NCBI GenBank assembly: GCA_036924085.1
Contig: JAVGWX010000007.1
Span: 70,977,948-71,041,947 of the forward strand
Length of the DNA: 64,000 bases
Reading direction: 5' to 3'
Origin: Ariolimax columbianus
Lineage: Eukaryota > Mollusca > Gastropoda > Stylommatophora > Arionidae
A program made the position numbers and the translations under genes. This document shows positions 1-10,000 of the stretch, piece by piece. Each line of letters opens with the position of its first letter. The first letter of the stretch is position 1. Below the pieces are notes generated by a model, which did no database searches, had not been told where the DNA came from, and saw only the letters and a program-made list of their open reading frames with translations.

Positions 1-105
1 CCATACTGTCTGAACTACCTTCTTTATATCTTATTATTTAAGTATGAACTGATATATATTTTAGGTAATAATCTGCCACCTTCTCATTTCTTTCTCTATT
101 GGTTT

Positions 106-386
106 ATATCCTGATAAGGGGGACGGCGTGGCCTAGTGGATAAGTGGCACGGCTCACAATCCGAAGGTGCTGGGTTCGATCCCCATCACAGCACCGGCCG
201 TTACCCCGGGGAAGCAAACCCTTAGAAAATGCAGGAGGAAGCAGACCCTTACATAAAATGCATGCTGAAGTCGGATGCATTGGGCCGACAGGCGCAAAAT
301 AAAAACCACAGTGCAACGCACACCGCCTTGGGGGTTAGAGAAATGAGGCGAACGCAAAAAAAAAAAAAAAAAATATCCTGGTAAAG
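106..386 (+). mobile_element. tRNA-derived SINE, family A, copy 1
   Basis: The left end looks like a tRNA gene with internal RNA polymerase III promoter boxes: a box-A-like stretch at 128-146 and a box B (GGTTCGATCCC) at 173-183. A SINE body follows (about 190-355) and then an A-run at 357-373. The imperfect direct repeats ATATCCTGATAAGG (106-119) and ATATCCTGGTAAAG (373-386) look like the target site duplication. Diverged copies lie at 13199-13440 and, reversed, at 35300-35552. It sits in the intron before the first visible RPS6KC1 exon. It is not a functional tRNA gene, because the acceptor stem is not closed and a SINE body follows. Confidence 0.85.
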
Positions 387-621
387 TTTTACAACGGCAT
401 TATTTTGGCTGGTCAACTATTCTATGATGCCTTCTGTCTAGCTTATTGCAACTCCAAGGTATTTAAATTGGTTGACTTACTTTAGGGTCTGTTCCCTCAA
501 AATAATGTTATATTTCTTCCCCTCTTTTGCATTTATTTCTGCAGCTATTATTGTTTTCTCCTCTCATACTTTGCTGTTTAAAATACATCACTTCTTTCTC
601 TTCCAACTTATTATCTTGTAG

Positions 622-914
622 GCTGGCACCCCTAGAAGGTACTTGGAACTTCCCTCAAGTGGCAGACAACATCAGCCTGAGTTCATCTATAGGAGATGAC
701 ACCACAGATATAGATGAGGAGCCCATTCTGGCAACATCATTGCCTGAGACAGATCTAGCTTACTTTGATCCTATAGGCCATGACTTGGACATGGTCGGTA
801 TTGATGGGAACAGTGGAAATGTTCCAAGGAGCAACAGCTGGCTGCTGGATAGTCTAAACATCTGTGCGGTGATGGGATCTGAAGCAGTAGATAACCAGGA
901 TCATGGTTGGTCAG
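622..914 (+). CDS. RPS6KC1: RPS6KC1 exon (visible exon 1): acidic linker after the PX domain
   Basis: First visible exon of the gene for ribosomal protein S6 kinase delta-1. In vertebrates this protein binds phosphoinositides and sphingosine kinase through a PX domain and acts at endosomes. The exon starts after an AG at 620-621 with the last base of a split codon, so coding sequence continues upstream of the window, where the PX exons are expected. It encodes about 97 residues, visible residues 1-97, rich in Asp and Ser, including PLEGTWNFPQ and TDLAYFDPIGHDLD. The donor is ambiguous: TCAG|GTCCTT (end 914) and CATG|GTTGGT (end 905) both leave phase 1 and join the next exon in frame. I prefer 914 for its CAG. 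The 154-codon open frame running on past 914 is intronic read-through. Confidence 0.85.
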
Positions 915-2087
915 GTCCTTTATTATATTTGTTATATTCATGTTTGTTGTTGCTGTTCTGCTATTTAATATATTTAATAATGGGAAAATAATGCTAGCCC
1001 CATGCACAACAACTGCAGAAGCCACCACTTCAAAAGTATACATGCTATGATGCTGGGTTCCTGTGAGGTGACTGAATGCAGTGGCCACCTTATGCTTTAT
1101 AGAGAGTGACGAGAATACCAGACAAATTGTAAAGGTAGCTTTACATATGAATTGTAGCATACATATACCAACACTATCAGATGTAAAGATCCTTATCAGA
1201 GGTAAACATGATGGAACCAGCTAACATAATTACATCAAATATTATTATGAACTCTGAAGTAAAAAACACATTTCCAGTGGCAGTTCACTCTATATCAACA
1301 TAGTTGTAATATATCACAATCTGTTTATGTGGTTATATGCATGTTTACTTGCACATTATAATAACATGCTGACCATCTCCACAAAGGTTGCTGTGTACAG
1401 ATCCTGTGTTATTAGTACCCTGCTCTATGCCAGCGAAACATGGACTCTGTAGGCCTCACATAAGAGAAGGCTAAATGCTTTTCATATGCACTGCTTGAGC
1501 CGCATACTTGGAATTTCAAGGCGTGACAGACTTACAACGAAGTGTTGAACTGTGCAAAGATTGTCAGCTTAGTTACGATCCTCCGCCAGTGCCGCTTGCA
1601 GTGGCTTGGTCATGTGTGCAGAATGGAGGATGGGTGACTATGTGAATACCAAAAGATATCCTATATGGAGTACTGACCACAAGCAGGCGTGACAAAGGTA
1701 GACCCTTCCTCCTCTACAAAGATGTTCGCAAGCGTGACCTAAAGGTGTTGGATATGAGCACCTGTAACTGGCAGGAACTTGCCAAAGACAGACCCGGCTG
1801 GAGGCAGGCTTTGTGTGTTGGTCTGCAGACAGAGGAAGACTAGATGCAGAGTCCAAACGTGAGCGGAAAGCAAGGGCAACAACTGACTGTCTCCTCTCTA
1901 GCGTGAAGTCCATTGTCTATCGAGACTGACAGGATGCCAATCAAACTTGCACATAAAGTATAGACATTGGGGGGTATTGTACATATCATTGTTTTTGTTA
2001 TGTGTTCTATAATATACTATGCAGATACAAATTAACCTTAACAGATATGAAATTATACATACACATATGTTTTCTTATAAATGACAG
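915..2087 (+). other. RPS6KC1 intron with a LINE fragment
   Basis: Intron between visible exons 1 and 2. It holds a decayed LINE 3' fragment (about 1360-1950). I recognise nothing in 915-1359 or 1950-2087 beyond AT-rich intronic sequence. Confidence 0.7.
1360..1950 (+). mobile_element. Decayed LINE fragment, 3' end of the pol ORF
   Basis: The + strand translation from 1366 reads AVYRSCVISTLLYASETWTL and then hits a stop. This is the conserved block downstream of the reverse transcriptase palm in RTE/CR1-like LINEs (LLY-x-SE-x-WTL). Further reading-frame pieces follow up to about 1950. There are several stops and frameshifts, so it is dead. The same type of block appears on the minus strand near 34.5 kb. 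Confidence 0.7.
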
Positions 2088-2436
2088 GTGATATTGAAGG
2101 TGAGACAGTAAGCACACCTGTTGCAGCAGATTTCACAGATAACCTGAACTCGAAATCCATTATGATCAATACATGGACAACAACAACATCTTCAACATGG
2201 GGGAAAGGCTCATCGGATCCAAGTAGTCCCACAAACAGCAGCAGAAAGGGAAGCTCAGGCAGTGGTAATGCTACACCTGGAAAAAGTTTTGACCTGGAAG
2301 AGTTTGATCCTATAAGACGAATGTCCCAGAACTCTGATTCTTCAAAGGTGGAATGTGGCAAGGGTGATCTCGATTTGTCAGCTGAGTATCAGAGGCCTCC
2401 CAGCGCTGCTTCTAACATCTCTACTGGTTCGCACAG
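2088..2436 (+). CDS. RPS6KC1: RPS6KC1 exon (visible exon 2): Ser/Thr-rich linker
   Basis: The acceptor is ATGACAG at 2081-2087 and the donor ACAG|GTAAGT. It enters in phase 1 and leaves in phase 2, consistent with its neighbours. It encodes visible residues 98-213, a low-complexity Ser/Thr/Gly linker (e.g. TSSTWGKGSSDPSSPTNSSR) between the PX and MIT domains. Several Ser-Pro and Ser-rich clusters could be phosphorylated. No folded domain is evident. The ATG at 2081 overlaps the acceptor and is not a start. Confidence 0.88.
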
Positions 2437-2615
2437 GTAAGTTTTTTTGAAACAGTGTTTAATTTGTCTGAGAGAAGCACTATAGGGCAGTCAGGAAAGG
2501 GAGGCATCTTGGTCAGTATCTTTCACTTAACTCTAATTACTCCTTGCTCCGTACATTTTGAGGTTGCCAACCTCATGCACAACCCTATTTAGTCACCTTT
2601 AACTACATGCATGAT

Positions 2616-3119
2616 CAGGGCTTGACAAATTTTAGGGTGGCTCACCAGTCAGTCAAACAAAAATGTAACCAGTCAGCATGGTCGGACTATAGTCATGCAA
2701 TTTATGTTAACAAATTTGAACTAGGCACTTATTCACCTTTATTTCTAAATAACAATGTGTACCAAACCAAAATATATTGTATTACTTACACAGTATTCAG
2801 CCTATTTCTTCTGAAGAAAAAATGCACTGCTGTCAGATGATGACGTTTGTGTCTTTCAACATGCTTGGTAGTTTTAGCACTGAAGTACCATTTATCGATG
2901 GCTTTAGTAGGTTTAAATTGTGACAGTGGAGGTCCATTTAGATTCACCATCATAAGCTAGCTTATGTACAATCTATTTCAACCGTAATATGAATAATCGT
3001 GAGAGAGTCGTTATGTAGTAACGATTAAAAACGTAATTAACAATTAAAAACTGATATTTACTTTACTCGTCAAGCTAAATTTTGTACTCGTCACAGACAA
3101 GTGCTTTTGTCAAGTCCTG
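2616..3119. mobile_element. hAT-like MITE with terminal inverted repeats and 8-bp target duplication
   Basis: The 14-bp ends CAGGGCTTGACAAA (2616-2629) and TTTGTCAAGTCCTG (3106-3119) are inverted repeats with one mismatch. The flanking octamer TGCATGAT is repeated exactly at 2608-2615 and 3120-3127. Ends of the CAGGG type plus an 8-bp duplication are the signature of the hAT superfamily. The 504-bp interior has no transposase frame, so this is a non-autonomous element. It lies in the intron between visible exons 2 and 3. Confidence 0.92.
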
Positions 3120-3164
3120 TGCATGATACAGTTCAATGGTGCTATTCTTTATTCTGTGTTTGTG

Positions 3165-3466
3165 GGGCTGGAGATGCAGCAGGGAATGAGCTGATAGCAA
3201 CCAGCAACTCATAGCTCGCTTCTTGCATCAGGGTCAGTGACCCATAACTGACCAAGACCATATTCCACCTACAAGTGGCAGCCCTGGAAATTGACTGCAA
3301 CCAATCAGTCTGGCTGAGAGATTTGGGATAGAAGAGGGAAGGGAAAAATGGTCCCAAAATGTCATGCAAAAATGTGTCTGGTCAAAAGACGCAGATATTG
3401 CAGCTTAGTTGTAAATTATGACATAATGTTACAACGTCCTTTTCAGGATGAATGCGGAAGAAGAAG
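3165..3466 (+). repeat. Dispersed SINE-like repeat, family D, copy 1
   Basis: It shares blocks with copies at 9035-9385, 36575-36940 and 40275-40620 (+) and at 15905-16070, 23566-23705 and 26280-26525 (-). Shared features are a 'tcagtgacccatagctgac'-like block, a 'ggcagccctgga' block, the 'accaaaaggtgcaaatattgcag' type block and a GAAGAAGAA tail (3452-3466). It most resembles the 26.3-kb copy, which suggests a subfamily. No coding capacity. It ends 40 bp before visible exon 3. Confidence 0.65.
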
Positions 3467-3505
3467 AATACTTTGCTAGAATATTCTGTTTAACATTTTT
3501 CTCAG

Positions 3506-3759
3506 GTCACAGAGTTCTTCCCTCAAGACTGTACAAGCCTATGTACATCCAGAATATGTCAACAACTCATCATCCGGAGCATCTTTGAGATCTCAGAGTG
3601 TTGGTTCAGACAAATCACAGGATTCAGACAAGGCATCAAGCAACAAATCTACACCTATGCGGACTTCTAGAAGTTTATTGAAACGAATTGTCTCAGCGAA
3701 CCCTGTATCTAACAAACCACGATCAGCTACAGAGCAAAATATGTCAGCCGATCTAAACG
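3506..3759 (+). CDS. RPS6KC1: RPS6KC1 exon (visible exon 3): Ser-rich linker before the MIT domain
   Basis: The acceptor TTTTTCTCAG ends at 3505 and the donor is AACG|GTCAGT. It enters in phase 2 and exits in phase 1. It encodes visible residues 214-298, Ser-rich with basic patches (SVGSDKSQDSDKASSNKS, then RTSRSLLKRIVSANP). The Arg-x-x-Ser contexts are possible basophilic kinase sites (inference). It leads directly into the MIT domain in the next exon. Confidence 0.88.
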
Positions 3760-4354
3760 GTCAGTATTCTTGTACTTTTTTCTTAAATTTTCTCTTGAAA
3801 CAATCAGGTTTATTAAGCTTCCAAAAATAGGAAAATGATTTAAAGAACTGACTTCATTGCATGTGGTCACCCCTATATGTCCTCAGCTCTTTTCATTACT
3901 GAAAGTTCTGGCAATAAAGCACGAACTCTGCAGCTCCTACGGGAGCTCCAAATGGTGACCTTACTTCTTCAGGTACCCATTTACAGCTGGGTCGACTGAG
4001 AAGCGGTCAAACCATGAAAAATCTCACCGCATGAGCATGGCGTGATTTTTATATATATATATAGTATTGTGTAAACATTGCACGTTGATATATCTGTTGT
4101 GTTGTTCTTGCATTGTAACCGGTGAGGATCACTTTGTCAGCATTCACTGTTTGCAGAAGTTCGAAGATGGCCTAGTAAGCCAATCTGAGCCCAGAATTGT
4201 CTACTGTACTTAGTACAAGATATTAGGACACCGCCTTCTAGCATGGGTGAAGGATCTTTTGCACACGATCCATGATGGTGCCAATGTTCCATACACCAAA
4301 TATCAAAGGCACTTCCATTGTGCACTTCATAGTAGATAGAGAGGTGTAACAAAC

Positions 4355-4570
4355 GTGAAATTAAAACAAATTGACTTGCGCGTCAATTTTATTATGAAGA
4401 AGGATAGTTGCACACGCCAGCCTCACTCTCTCGTATTCAGCTACCCTGATTCAATTGCAAAACATGGTAAAGATATCTTCGGGCAGAAGAGGATGCAGGT
4501 TTTTCTGAGGGTTTTTTCCTCAAAGCCTTTCCTGCTGTCAGGTATCACACAAGGCAGTAGAGGCAGAAAT
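4355..4570 (-). repeat. Dispersed SINE-like repeat, family C, body copy
   Basis: It shares order and words with 21355-21520, 24150-24400 and 32530-32725: 'gaggaag', 'cctcactct', a 'gcaaaacatggtaaagatat' block matching 'ggcaagacatttatcgagac', 'ggatgcag' and 'aaagcctttcc'. The 32.6-kb copy carries a tRNA-like head on the minus strand, so this family is probably a tRNA-derived SINE in minus orientation. This copy is diverged and lacks a clear head. Confidence 0.5.
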
Positions 4571-5047
4571 GAAGCTGCTGAGGTCATAAGCTTCTACTCA
4601 ATTATATCATACATTACATAATTCGGCATGCCTTAACCCACAGGATGCAGTGGAGGTAGTCAAACCAAATTGGGATCATGTGTGTGAACCAAAAATAAAG
4701 TTAAAAGCAGTTATAAATGTAAGCATACTAGACATCAACAATTTGTGACCGAAATACATATGCAGAACATGCCATGAGAATGCGTATATCTCTCTATGGT
4801 CAGTGATGGCCATTCTGGCGACATCATTAATTTTGGAAAATAAGATACACAACTGCATATATCTTGACAATTATTACTGACCAAACGTCATACAAAACAA
4901 GTTTGTCCTTTTAGTAATCATTGGTGTGGAATATATACCGGAAACCAACAATTCACAAAGAAAAAGAAAATACACATTCATAATGAATAGTTACCAATTT
5001 GTCCATCCAAAATGCAGAAAGCATCTGGCATATGTGTAACTATATAC

Positions 5048-5067
5048 TTACACACACACACATGCAC

Positions 5068-5105
<38 letters not shown>
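5048..5105. repeat. (CA)n(TA)n microsatellite
   Basis: A CA run interrupted by 'catgcacg', followed by a short TA run. Simple sequence in an intron. Confidence 0.95.
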
Positions 5106-5214
5106 GGAAAAGGAAGCTTCTGTCCTATTTTTGTACTGGATTAAGGGCTTAAAAATTATATCTCAGTATAGTAAAATATGAGCATGTGAACCAGCACCCA
5201 ACACAGCTGGAAAT

Positions 5215-5400
5215 AAATGAGACAAAATGAAGATGCATAAAGCACATCATTAGGAAGGAATTTAACAACACATGTAGTTGCCAACTTGAATCCACAGAAA
5301 AGGAGAAGAGTGCGAATACCTAAGAAACCTAGCATAGAGTGGTGGAAGAAGAAATCAAGGTAACTGGAAAAGACATGTAGATAGCATACAATTGAATTAG
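5215..5400 (+). mobile_element. LINE 3'-terminal coding scrap
   Basis: In pieces, the translation resembles the end of LINE pol proteins (about 40 codons ending VVEEEIKVTGKDM, like the family's 'WRR..E.E.K.TGKTW' end). Stops interrupt it. Too short and decayed to place in a clade. Confidence 0.4.
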
Positions 5401-5521
5401 GTGGAGAATAACTAGTCTGGTCCCTGTGTTCAAAGGAGTAACCAGAAAGAATAAGTCAAATCGTAATAATATGTGTTTATTGAAGATTTTCTTTTCGCTG
5501 GGGCATATTTCTTTTATGCAG

Positions 5522-5653
5522 GCAAAGAAGACTACATCTATTTGGCTGCAAGTCAGATCAGCATGGCTCAGAACAGTGAAGTGAATGGAGATTATGAGGT
5601 CGCCTTTGCATATTATAAAAGTGGAGTGGGCATTCTTCTTCAGGGTGTGCAAG
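5522..5653 (+). CDS. RPS6KC1: RPS6KC1 exon (visible exon 4): MIT domain, first part
   Basis: The acceptor TTTTATGCAG ends at 5521 and the donor is CAAG|GTACAA. Phase 1 in, phase 1 out. It encodes visible residues 299-342, including EDYIYLAASQISMAQNSEVN and AFAYYKSGVGILLQGVQ. These match the first two helices of the MIT domain of RPS6KC1 and related proteins, a three-helix bundle that binds ESCRT-III tails. The conserved pattern of Ala/Tyr and Leu at helix faces is intact. The open frame beyond 5653 is intronic. Confidence 0.93.
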
Positions 5654-6049
5654 GTACAATTGCTTCTTTGTTTGAAATCACTTTTAAATGTCTAACACTA
5701 CTTTCGTGCTCCGTGCTAGTAGAGCCATTGCAGAAAAATAAGATGAGAAAACATCCACAGAAACTAGCAGAGAGAAAATCTGCTCAATTCCCACTTGGGG
5801 ATTGAATCAAGGTACAATCCATAAATAGCTTGGCATATCCAGTATTAGGCTATACTCAACATTTGCGGGTATTAGATGGATGATAGCACTTGATGTTGTG
5901 TACTTATTTTAGGTTTCTGTTATACCTTTTTCGTGAATTTTATATGGGAGAAACAGATTTTGTGTTGAACCTTTTTTTTCTGGATTTTATTTCAACTGTT
6001 TATCACCTTTCCTGTAGTCTTCACCTAACCTATTCATAGAGATTCACCA

Positions 6050-6650
6050 GGAATTCAACCACCCATTCCAAATCGCTTACGTCAACTTCAAACACTGGAG
6101 CAAAATTTCACCTGGGTCACAAACTCTCCAACAAGTTATCTACATTATCCAGTCTCCGGTGGATAATGTGTCCTCACCCCGACATTGTTCTGCCACACCA
6201 TGGACTGGATCCTTGGTCAGCTGGAGATGCACAACCTAGGAATCACCATTGTACAACTGCATGTGACCAATCTCGACTAAGCAGATGACGCAATCATAAT
6301 AAGCTCCCACCCACAGGCATTGATAAAACCGCTGGAGCACCTAGAAGACCTTGGATCTGGATTAGGCCTCCACATCTCATAAAAACAAAGATACAAAACC
6401 TTAGCTATAGCACCAAAGGCTCAGGAATTATGGTTGATGACAACTGTGTCAATTCCACTGAGGATTTCATTTACCTGGACAGCAAACAAAACTCGATGCA
6501 CAAAACCACCCAGACATCATTCGAAGAGTCAGCCTGGCTGCAGCCTCTAAGAATGACCTGCATCGATTCTGGAACAAACAGAGGCTTTTGCTGAAAAAAC
6601 CCAAAACTCAGTAGAGAGTTGTTACTCCAAGGTCACATCAATCTATAGTC
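6050..6650 (+). mobile_element. Decayed LINE reverse transcriptase fragment
   Basis: Read on the + strand, pieces include TMDWILGQLEMHNLGIT and then, after a stop, ADDAIIIS at about 6280-6303. This is the RT catalytic motif C (Y/F-A-D-D) with its hydrophobic follow-up. LGSGLGLHIS fits the RT thumb side, where LINEs read 'GL.I...KT'. Frequent stops and shifts show it is old. Confidence 0.65.
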
Positions 6651-7034
6651 AGACATGACTCAAATAGGGCTACTACTAATGATGTATTGTTTCTAGAGCT
6701 TCTTTCAAACCCAGAAGGACACTTCACTCTTAGCAGGCTTTTGCTCTAAATCCAGCAGGGTTAGACAGCACCATTAATCATTCCTTGCTATATGGTCTTT
6801 TTGTAGCTATTGTCATATTTATGACTGTCACACACAAAGATTTCCAGGACACCACTTTGTCAAACTTCTTCGTACGCTGTCAGACATCAACCTGTATTTT
6901 TTCGAAAAAAGCAGCGGTCATCCTGAGGCTGTCGACACTGCCATAGAGCTTGTCTAGTGTTGCCACTGGTGATGGTCACATCTGCTTTCTCTGATCCTCG
7001 TATGTCGGGCAGTTTTGCAGCAGATGTTCAGCGG

Positions 7035-7553
7035 TCATTTTCCAGGTAACAATTTAATGAATAGGTCGTACCTCAGTCTATTGTGGCCTGTGCGGAGTCT
7101 GAAGACCACGACCTGCTCTCTTCTGTTCAACTGGTAATAGGCATCGTTTTTTGTGTAGCCAGTATGTTCTGTTTCCCATTTGGTCATGTATCTAGCTCTA
7201 ATAAGCCGTTTTGACTCTTCGTAGGTCACACTAGGATCTGGTTGTGGTAGTCTTGCACCTTCTTTTGCCAGTCTGTCTGCCTCCTCGTTGCCTTGGATGT
7301 TACAGTGGGATGGAACCCACTGTACCACTACTCTTTTTGGTGCGGACTGCTGGCATAGTTGACAGAGTACTGCTCTTAAATCATTAAGTTCAGTATTTTT
7401 CTGGCTTTTTAGTGCTGTGGCTACGGCCAGGGCATCTGTAAACAGGAGGACTATATGGCTTTCATTTCTTTTGCCTGTCACCATTTCTTCTACTGCAGCC
7501 CTCAGTGCCTCTGCCTCTGCTCTGAAATTGCTTGAGTATTTTCCAGTTGCCAC
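7035..7553 (-). pseudogene. LINE RNase H domain, frameshifted
   Basis: 172 codons with ribonuclease H motifs: SSNFRAEAEALRAAVEEM (catalytic Glu helix), LLFTDALAVATALKS (catalytic Asp), VVVQWVPSHCNIQGNEEAD (His and last Asp). RNase H removes the RNA strand during retrotransposition. The first catalytic Asp block, seen as TDGS in the 44.7-kb copy, lies upstream in another frame. Here the reading goes through a stop near 7625 and shifts, so the protein is broken. The C-terminal part is also disrupted by a small deletion compared with the 21.7-kb copy. Confidence 0.85.
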
Positions 7554-7628
7554 TGACGGTGTTATTTTTTTAGTAGGCTCAGGAATACCCCTGCCCCTCC
7601 GTTCTGTGTTGTGTTTGTTACAGAACCG

Positions 7629-8669
7629 TCAGTGTATGCATGGGTCCAGTCCATGATTGGGTAGTTTTTCGTTATGTACCTCAGGGTTATGTCTCTTCTT
7701 TCTTTTATAGTCTGGCTGTTCTAGTTTCCAATATCTGGTATATTTTCTCTGCTTTAGTTTCCCATTTCCAAATCTATTTAGTCTCTGATGCATTGGATGG
7801 TCTGTCAGTCTTCTCAGTTTCTCTGCTTGCTTCTGGGCTCTGCAGTCTCTTCTGTCGGTCATGGATTGCAGATTTGTAATCTTTTCAAGTTCTACAATTG
7901 GCGTTGACTTCATGCCTCCTGTTATAACTCTCATGGCTTGGTTTTGGAGTTTGCTAATTCTATCAAAGTTCGCCTTTGCTGCTGTTGTCCATGCTGCAAG
8001 GCCATACTCGAGAACTGGTCTCACTCTTCCAGTGTACAGTTTCTTTAGTATACTTTCGTCTGCTCCCCAGCTTGTGCCAGTAAGTTTCCTCATGATTGCC
8101 ATTCTTTCTCTGGCTCTTATTCGATTTCTCTCGATCTGACTTTTCCATGTCATGCGCCGATCAAATGTGACTCCCAGGTAGTTTGGGTTGTCGTTTGGTC
8201 GCAGATATTTTCCGTTAAGACTTATTTTGGTGTTTTGGGGTTTGTTTGAACTCGAGAATATCGTACATGTTGTTTTTTCCTCATTTATTTTGACCAGCCA
8301 TGAGTTTGCCCACTCCTCCAACGATGTTAGGGCCTGCTGCATCCGATAACTTGTTATGGTGAGATTTTTTTCAGAGGTCCACATAGCCAGATCATCTGCT
8401 AACATGGAGCTGTGGACTCTTCTTGGCATATTTTCTGAGATGTTGTTTATATACACCAGGAAAAGTGTGGATGACAGTACTCCCTCTTGGTGTACTCCCT
8501 GCTCAAGTGTCACCTTTTTGCTCATCTGCCCTTGTACTTGAACTCTGGCTGTTCTGTTTTTGAGGTAATGGCTGATCCATCTGTACATTTTCCCACAAAC
8601 TTCACTTCTTCGTAGCTTGACTTTAAGTCCCTCTTTCCAGACCTTGTGAAATGTCTTCTCTAAATCCAC
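7629..8669 (-). pseudogene. LINE reverse transcriptase domain, 5'-truncated
   Basis: 346 codons of the RT domain. VDLEKTFHKVWKEGL is motif A, with its Asp. GVHQEGVLSSTLFLVYINNI is motif B, degraded from the usual QGSVLSP. SMLADDLAMW is motif C, the YADD box with Leu for Tyr. ADDSI-type thumb and YLGVTFDRRMTWKSQIE follow. The frame is open upstream of the first Met to about 8735, where truncation removes the endonuclease and the RT fingers. The product would be inactive. Confidence 0.88.
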
Positions 8670-8817
8670 CCAAACCGCTATTGTGTGTTTTTTCTCCTGG
8701 TAAGCATCCTCTATTTCCTGGACTATGAGAGTGATGCTTTGTCAAATGTATGCATGAAAATGTGCCTAATACTTTTAAGTGTATTAACAAACATGCAACA
8801 TTTTTTTAATTTTTAAG

Positions 8818-8939
8818 GAGACATAAATCAATCGAGGAGAGATGCTGTGAGAAGAAAAACTGCTCAATACTTGATGAAAGCCGAAGATCTATTTAACAGA
8901 CACTTGGCAGATGAAAATGTGGATGAAAGGAGATGGGGA
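8818..8939 (+). CDS. RPS6KC1: RPS6KC1 exon (visible exon 5): MIT domain, third helix
   Basis: The acceptor TTTTTAAG ends at 8817 and the donor is GGGA|GTAAGT. It enters in phase 1 and leaves in phase 0. It encodes visible residues 343-383: DINQSRRDAVRRKTAQYLMK followed by AEDLFNRHLADENVDERRWG. The RRDAVRRKTAQYLMKAE stretch is the typical C-terminal helix of MIT domains and matches vertebrate RPS6KC1 closely. The exon lies just downstream of an antisense LINE insertion. Confidence 0.94.
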
Positions 8940-9034
8940 GTAAGTGCTTCTTTATATTAATTTAATTCATCTAATAAAACTTGTATCAGACAATATTTAT
9001 CTCTTAAATTTCTATGAGTTCATTTAGTAAGTAA

Positions 9035-9385
9035 GGATCAAGATGCTGAGCAGTGCATGAGCTGTAGCGGTCAGCAACCCAAAGCTGACTGCTAGCGTTG
9101 GGGCCAGCAAACCAGAGCTGCCGAGACCCTTCTACACCTCCACGCAGTGATCCTAGATAGCAGGCTGCAACAGAGCAGACTGACTAAGGAGAAGGGCTAA
9201 CATGGTGCACAAAAATGTCTACTGAAAAGATGTGTCGGACTGAAAGCTACAAATATCCTAGTCAAGCTGTAAACTACGACACCACGCATTCCGTTCTTGG
9301 GACAACATCCTGCTGCTTGCAAAGCCCTTTTCAAGGCTTGGTAGCAGGAGTTTGAGAACTAGCGACGAAGAAAATAAGAACTTAG
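9035..9385 (+). repeat. Dispersed SINE-like repeat, family D, copy 2
   Basis: It aligns by eye over its whole length with 36575-36940 and 40275-40620. The order is: 'gatgctgagcagtgcatgag', 'aaagctgactgctagcgt', 'acccttctacacctccac', 'gcagactgactaaggagaag', a 'ggtgcaaatat'-like block, 'aagcccttttcaaggcttgg' and an ACGAAGAAAA tail. No coding capacity. Confidence 0.8.
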
Positions 9386-9559
9386 TAAATTTCCAGTTCT
9401 TGTTGCTAGCATATGTTGTCTCTGTATATTAAAAAGAAATTGATTTCTAGTCTTCATTATCCATATTTAACCTTAGGCACGCTACATAATTAGTCACAAA
9501 ATTTGACCTAATTAATTTTTTTAATTAGTCGCTGTGGTAGTCGTTTTTCAAAATTTGTA

Positions 9560-10000
9560 ACTTTTATGTTTGTTTGTCAATAAATATGTTTTTCTCGTGT
9601 GTAGATACACAATAGCATAACGAACATGTGGGTGTTATTGTTTTTGTTGTATGTTTGTTAGTTTTTGAGATTTAAAAAGATGAAGTTGAAAATTTATGAA
9701 AATCTCGGGAAAAAGTTGGACTCGACCACTAGGCCTAGTCGCTTCGATAGAAAACCATGGAAACCACAACAACGTATCGATACTGTGTTTACAATATCTA
9801 CACAACTGTTAGTTTCCAATTCAAACGCAGTTCTTTCATTTAAACAAACAAAATAAACAGATCTACGCGATAAAAATCTTTCTCAACAACCTACTTCCCC
9901 TTTCGCAAAAAGTTGGCTTGCTCCAAACGGCGTATACAAAATTAAAACTGTTCAAAAGCCATTTGTAATCGCACATACGATACTTTAACCGGCAAAATAT
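9560..10000 (+). repeat. Dispersed repeat, family B, copy 1 (diverged)
   Basis: It shares 'gtgttattgtttttgttgta', 'gttagtttttgagat', 'aaaaagatgaagttgaaaat', 'aaacaaaataaacagatcta' and nearby words, in the same order, with copies at 10438-11130, 18880-19330 and 40005-40255. Family unknown. I see no transposase or RT frame in it. Confidence 0.6.

Larger units (their letters stand above)
3760..5521 (+). other. RPS6KC1 intron with SINE and LINE scraps
   Basis: Intron between visible exons 3 and 4. It contains a family C SINE-like copy (4355-4570), a CA/TA microsatellite (5048-5105) and a LINE 3' scrap (5215-5400). Within 3840-4350, the stretch near 3970-3990 recalls the tRNA-SINE family E body. 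I recognise nothing in 4575-5045. Confidence 0.6.
6865..8736 (-). mobile_element. 5'-truncated LINE with RT and RNase H, antisense in the RPS6KC1 intron
   Basis: On the minus strand it begins inside the reverse transcriptase, runs through RNase H and a Cys/His tail, and ends with the conserved 3' terminus tgcgtacgaagaag (reversed, 6865-6880). The perfect 10-bp repeat CTTTGTCAAA at 6855-6864 and 8737-8746 is the target duplication. The 1872-bp element is thus a single target-primed insertion. The RT-RNase H order fits the I superfamily (I/Nimb/Jockey-like). Copies with the same 3' end lie at 21659-21989 and 44566-45543. Confidence 0.93.
5654..8817 (+). other. RPS6KC1 intron occupied largely by LINEs
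   Basis: Intron between the two MIT exons. It holds a decayed RT fragment (6050-6650) and an antisense LINE (6865-8736), leaving only 71 bp of ordinary intron between the LINE's target duplication and the next exon. I recognise nothing in 5660-6045. Confidence 0.8.

Noticed and set aside
121..195. tRNA gene
   Set aside because: Box A and box B are present, but a SINE body, A-run and target duplication follow, and the acceptor stem does not close. It is a SINE head. The same applies at 13205, 25126, 32650 and 35500.
527..621. Possible start codon at 527 giving an N-terminus for RPS6KC1
   Set aside because: The sequence before 622 is a hydrophobic, T-rich intronic read-through ending in a good AG acceptor. 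The family's PX domain must come from upstream exons.
7417..8541. Plus-strand frames of 61-92 codons over the antisense LINE
   Set aside because: They are shadows of the minus-strand RT and RNase H frames.
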